A DNA stretch of 64,000 nt, from NCBI GenBank assembly GCA_007922195.1, contig ML682007.1, forward strand, positions 17,158,487 to 17,222,486, given 5' to 3'. The notes beneath the pieces are model-generated. The model was not told where the DNA came from. It made no database searches and worked only from the letters and a program-made list of their open reading frames with translations. Origin of the DNA: Podocnemis expansa. Lineage: Eukaryota; Chordata; Testudines; Podocnemididae. Positions 60,055-64,000 of this stretch are shown piece after piece. Position numbers and translations under genes: made by a program. The first letter of the stretch is position 1. Each line of letters begins with the position of its first letter.

Positions 60055-61920
60055 CTTCAATCCCAACCAGTGACTGTCTTCTCTGAAGACTTGTAGGATG
60101 TGCAGTCCTTGTTGCCATCTCTTTTCCCCTTTAATTTGCCAGGAATATCTCTTTCTTCTGGCATGGGGCCATTTCCACTCTCTTTATCCCTTTCTTGATA
60201 CTGGATGTGAGCCAGCCTAGATGTAAGCTGTTCTTCTGTCTGCTTGTAATTAGAATGCACACACAGTGAAGTTTGTTTTATCTCAAACGTTTTATTGGTG
60301 GGGTGGAGGGAGCAGCATGTGGGAGGAGAATCACACAAATCCTGTTATTTGTACTTGTTCAAAGTGTTGCATGGGAGGAAGATACAGAAATCCCATTATT
60401 CTTTAATAAGACTGGGGAGTAAATTTCTTAGGCAAGACTTAGAAAGAAAATATACTCCTGGCATCTACACTCCTGATTTCCATGTCCTTCCCTGACCCAT
60501 CATTCCATCCAGTCTAGGGTGTACTTTCACACATGCATCCTAGTAAGTGTAAAATCTCAACACTGCAGCTCCTGCCTGACCAAGCTCTTCCTTCCCTCTC
60601 ACTGTCTGCTTCAAGGACCCCCCATTTTTGCAGTTTGAGTAATTCAAGATATGTTGATGTTAAATGCCAGCATGTTATATTGTTTATTATAGACTTTATC
60701 AAAGATGAACTGACAAAAGTCAGATTCAGACCTGGATTTTGGTACCCTAAAGCAGGGCTGGTGATGCGCAAACTTAACAGTTGGTTCAGTTGCAGCTGTA
60801 GGTCCTTAGAAAAACTTTACACTTTTAAGAATGAGTTAACTGGCTCGGAGTTGAACAGATGTACCCCTGTCCAGAACATCTACAGTACATGGCTCTGCAT
60901 TTCTCTGGTCAGGACATGAATAGAGTGACTTAATTACCATTATTAATCACTCAAGATCTGATCCTGACCTCATTGAAGCCACTGTAAGTTATGAATAGTA
61001 AGTAGATGTTGAAGAGATCTGTAGAAGAACAAGTCAAGTGCCAACCAGATGTCTGGTCCCTGCTCTGAATGGAATATATTATAAAGACAGAAGTGAAGAT
61101 AAGGCAAGGCAAGACAAAATAAATGCAAGGATGGAAGTAGGTATTTGGGCTTGACTGTTTCTGCTAAGGAAGATGGAATCTTAGCTTATGTTACCATGTG
61201 ATTATGACAAGCATATGGGATGGGGCCAGAGATATCTTAGAAATGGGTAGATGAAGGAGGCAAAGGGTTTGGTGAACTAAGACTTGGGAGAGATCATTTA
61301 TATAATGGCAACACTGGCAGATGTTTCATTTCTCTCTAATCTTTTTTTGACACCTTTTCCTTGCTGGATTTTGTTAAGTGCAGCCTGTTAGTAGATGGAA
61401 TTAAAGCTCCTCAGTTATCCAGAACTCTGCTTTAACAGTGTAGTTTCACATGCTGCTTCCCCTTCCCCCGGACATGAATAGTTCCCAAAAGTTCTTGAGT
61501 TTATACATGATTTGACTATTTTATATTTTGATTTGTATTTTGTTCCAGGCTCAGTTGGTAGCATCCTTGCCTTTTTTTAGCTGTAAGTCCTAGTTCCAAG
61601 TCCCTGACAGCCCTAGAGTGGGGGGAGATTGCTCCACTGTTTCAGGTTGCAGCCATCAAGATGAGCTACTGAAGCAATTTCCTTTCTGTCTCAGATGACT
61701 CTTGAAAGTGCAGCTTCCAAAAGACTCAGGACTAATCAAAATATCCTGGGCAACTCAATAAACCATGCCGCAATGTACAAAGCTATATATGCCTTATTAG
61801 AGATCTTACAGGGCTTGTTTTCATGCACATTTAGTCTGCAGCAGACTGCAGTGTATGTCTGAGTGGACCCTGTTGCCATGCACTAACAGTTCCATAGGAT
61901 GCTTTGACCTACTCCATTCT
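60055..61920. other. Non-coding stretch, nothing specific recognised
   Basis: Several opposing frames up to 128 codons (60533-60919 plus; 60057-60338 minus) have no domain and no supporting context. No named repeat is seen. Confidence 0.45.
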
Positions 61921-61924
61921 GAAA

Positions 61925-62220
61925 CAGGACTAGATCAAAGCATTCTCCTCGGCAAGTTAAGGAAGTATGGGTTGGATGAGTGGACTGTAAGGTGGATAGA
62001 AAACTGGCTAGATCAATGGTTTCAGCGAGTAGGAATCAATGCCTCAATGTCTAGTCGGCAACCAGTAACGAGTGGTGGAATTTCCATTTTTGGAGATATT
62101 TAAGGTCCAGTTAAACAATACCTTGGCTGGGATAATTTAGTGAGAGTGATCCTGCTTTTAGCAGGGGGTTGGACTAGATGACCTCATGAGGTCCCTTCCA
62201 ACTCTATGATTCTATGTTCT
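61925..62220 (+). mobile_element. CR1 LINE with internal deletion (RT joined to 3' end)
   Basis: The frame 61855-62103 contains 'LLGKLRKYGLDEWTVRWIEN' followed by 'WLDQWFQRVGINASMSSRQP' and 'VTSG', a conserved CR1 RT segment that should continue into VPQGSVLGP. Instead, right after 'acgagtggtgg' (62069-62079) the sequence jumps to the extreme ORF2 C-terminus ('aatttccatttttggagata') and then the usual 3' UTR and tail (62128-62220, '…tctatgattctatgttctat'). The whole catalytic RT core and the following region are absent. Both sides of the missing part share AGTGGTG/GTGGTG in CR1, so deletion or template switching at a short shared word is likely. Confidence 0.9.
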
Positions 62221-62224
62221 ATAA

Positions 62225-64000
62225 AGCACATTAAGGACTTGGTGTGAAGCAGCAGGGTCCACACCAATAACACACTGCAGGCTAGCATGGGGTAAATTCA
62301 CATTCCAGCTTTCCGCAAACCAAATGTTCATGTAGACAAGCCCATAATGTCTGTTCCATTTGCTTAACAGTTGCTACACTGGCAATATCTAACTCACTAC
62401 CTTGAGTGCTTTGAGATACCATGGATATTATAAAAGACTGCACATAAAACCAAGATCTGTTCCATTCTCTAGAGTCTCCAGCCCTTAAGCCACCCATACT
62501 CACAGTTCACCTAGTGAAAAGTTCATATGGGAGAAATTATTTCAAACAACGTTCTCCTCATTATTGCTATGTCTTTCAGTGAGGTGAAGAGCCAGTCAGA
62601 AATGGAGTCCTTCAGACTATGTTTCATACGCTTGAACCTTTGCTTCTCAGTCTTAAAGCGCATAAGAAAAAAACAGATGTCTTGAAGAAAAAAAGAAAAA
62701 AAACCCTCACCCTTAACATTATATGGACTTGGATCTTTCATTTTATAAAAACAGTCAAGCCACAACCACAAGATTTCACAGATAAGAGAAAAAATGTGGA
62801 TTGTACTTAATTCAATATTTTAAAGAAATGCTCTTACAGGGAGACGGCAAACAGAGCCAAAGCCAGACCAAGACTGCTGACTGATCTGAAAAATGTGAAT
62901 ATTATTCACACTGGGACACCACATCTCATAATGCTCCATGTGTGCTGTAGTATATAATTATGAAATGTTTGCATTAAGTAACTTGGGTGCCTAAATACAG
63001 ATGTTCCTTATTGACATTAATTGGACTTGACATATCTTTGGCCTGCTTTATACCAGTCACCAAAGCATGCATTTCCACTTTACCATACATATTCTAAAGG
63101 AGCTCTGTTCCATATCGAGCTTATTAACAGAGAAAAACATTAGTGCCTTAGCTATCTGTCATATATTTCAGTTAAAAATGCAATTGGTTTACTTTGAAGA
63201 GGGTATTTGTTGGGGGACTTACCACAAACATTAATTATTGTTCTTCTTATTTTTATTTACAGTGAAATCTGTCCCCAAGTCTCAGAAAGGCATTTTTTCG
63301 TTCAAAAAATGTCATTGTGTTTTTGTGCCATTTATTCTTCTAACCACAGCTGAAACGTCAAGTTTCCCCAAAAATTCATGAAAGAAATAAAGACTTGTCC
63401 TCTTGCCCCAACACACACAAACAAAATTGCTTTTGCAGTTATTGTTAAATTTAACTGTGCTGTGTTATTCTCCATTGAGGCTACTTTTAAAGTTCCAGAG
63501 ACAAAACCCACTTAACTCTTGATCAGACACAATGTTATTCAAGCTATTATAGAGGGGTTTTCTACTCATGAAGCTGAGATCAGGATTTGAATTTCCCCAG
63601 TTTTAAAGTTCTTGGACATTTTGGATTGCCTGTCTCAATAAGCTTCCATAAGAAATTAAAACCAAACCTAGACTTGCATATGCTTTTTAAATACTCAGGG
63701 AAGTGGGGGAAGAGACACATGTAAGCTACAATATTAAATTGGCCTGTGGGTAAGTGGGCAGTTCTTAAATTATTATATATACTCCTGTGATCCATACAAA
63801 AATAAAAAAGGCATCTGAAGCTTGTTTGGACTTCAATTCAGATCTGAAATAAGTTTTAAAAGTTTTCTACTGATGTGTCTTGTAAATACTGCTTTTAGGT
63901 GGGACAGAGATACCATGAGAATAGCCCTTCTTAAGGCTAGACTGTATAAGATGAAGCTGTTTAATATTAGGAAGAGTGGCATTGTACCCACAAATTTTTT
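62225..64000. other. Non-coding stretch to window end
   Basis: No gene or clear repeat. A purine-rich patch lies at 62660-62705. The last 60 bases (…'gctgtttaatattaggaag'…) might be the start of a further CR1-like piece running off the edge, but this is too short to call. Confidence 0.4.

Noticed and set aside
60533..60919. 128-codon plus-strand frame
   Set aside because: Overlapped by an equally open minus-strand frame; no domain.
1..64000. CRISPR array, operons, ribosomal or phage genes
   Set aside because: No regularly spaced repeats, no dense coding, and the repeat content is that of a vertebrate nuclear genome.

Overview
This window looks like intergenic or deep intronic nuclear DNA from a non-avian sauropsid, most likely a crocodilian or a turtle. 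Evidence: AT-rich, CpG-poor sequence with no bacterial-style gene packing; many CR1 LINE 3' ends with the typical terminal motif (TTCTATGATTCTAT); old MIR and L2 copies; tRNA-headed reptile SINEs; several hAT-type elements with 8-bp target duplications; and a MITE-like element with repeated 'AATTCGAA'-type words that recalls the crocodilian Chompy group. I lean towards a crocodilian, but the sequence alone does not exclude a turtle.

I find no intact protein-coding gene. The longest ATG-initiated frames (about 100-164 codons) are about what chance gives in 64 kb of AT-rich DNA. The two frames with recognisable protein similarity are transposon remains: the CR1 ORF2 C-terminus near 28.5 kb and a CR1 reverse-transcriptase piece near 62 kb. 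A third, heavily broken RT (non-LTR type) lies on the minus strand at 17.1-18.1 kb.

Layout. 0-10 kb: largely unique sequence with one MIR. 10-12 kb: an hAT element with 8-bp TSDs, then a minus-strand CR1 split by a MITE. 12-17 kb: old palindromic amniote repeats and a conserved-looking AT-rich block. 17-18.1 kb: the dead RT. 18.8-22.6 kb: SINE pieces, a MIR and one fold-back SINE. 24-29 kb: CR1 tails and an unidentified gene-like patch. 31-42 kb: old palindromic repeats, a CR1/L3-like tail, fold-back SINEs and a tRNA-derived SINE. 43-49 kb: SINE, small hAT, MIR, L2-like piece and a MITE. 51-58 kb: SINE, MIR, a 542-bp hAT with perfect TSDs, and a nest in which a probable solo LTR sits in an hAT element that sits in a MIR. 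58-62 kb: CR1 pieces, a split MIR, a SINE and an internally deleted CR1.

The most useful observations concern transposon history: nested insertions with readable target sites, a CR1 whose RT region is joined straight to its 3' end at a shared short word, fold-back SINEs, and an exact 35-bp word present twice 3.3 kb apart. I see no evidence for a new multi-gene system here.
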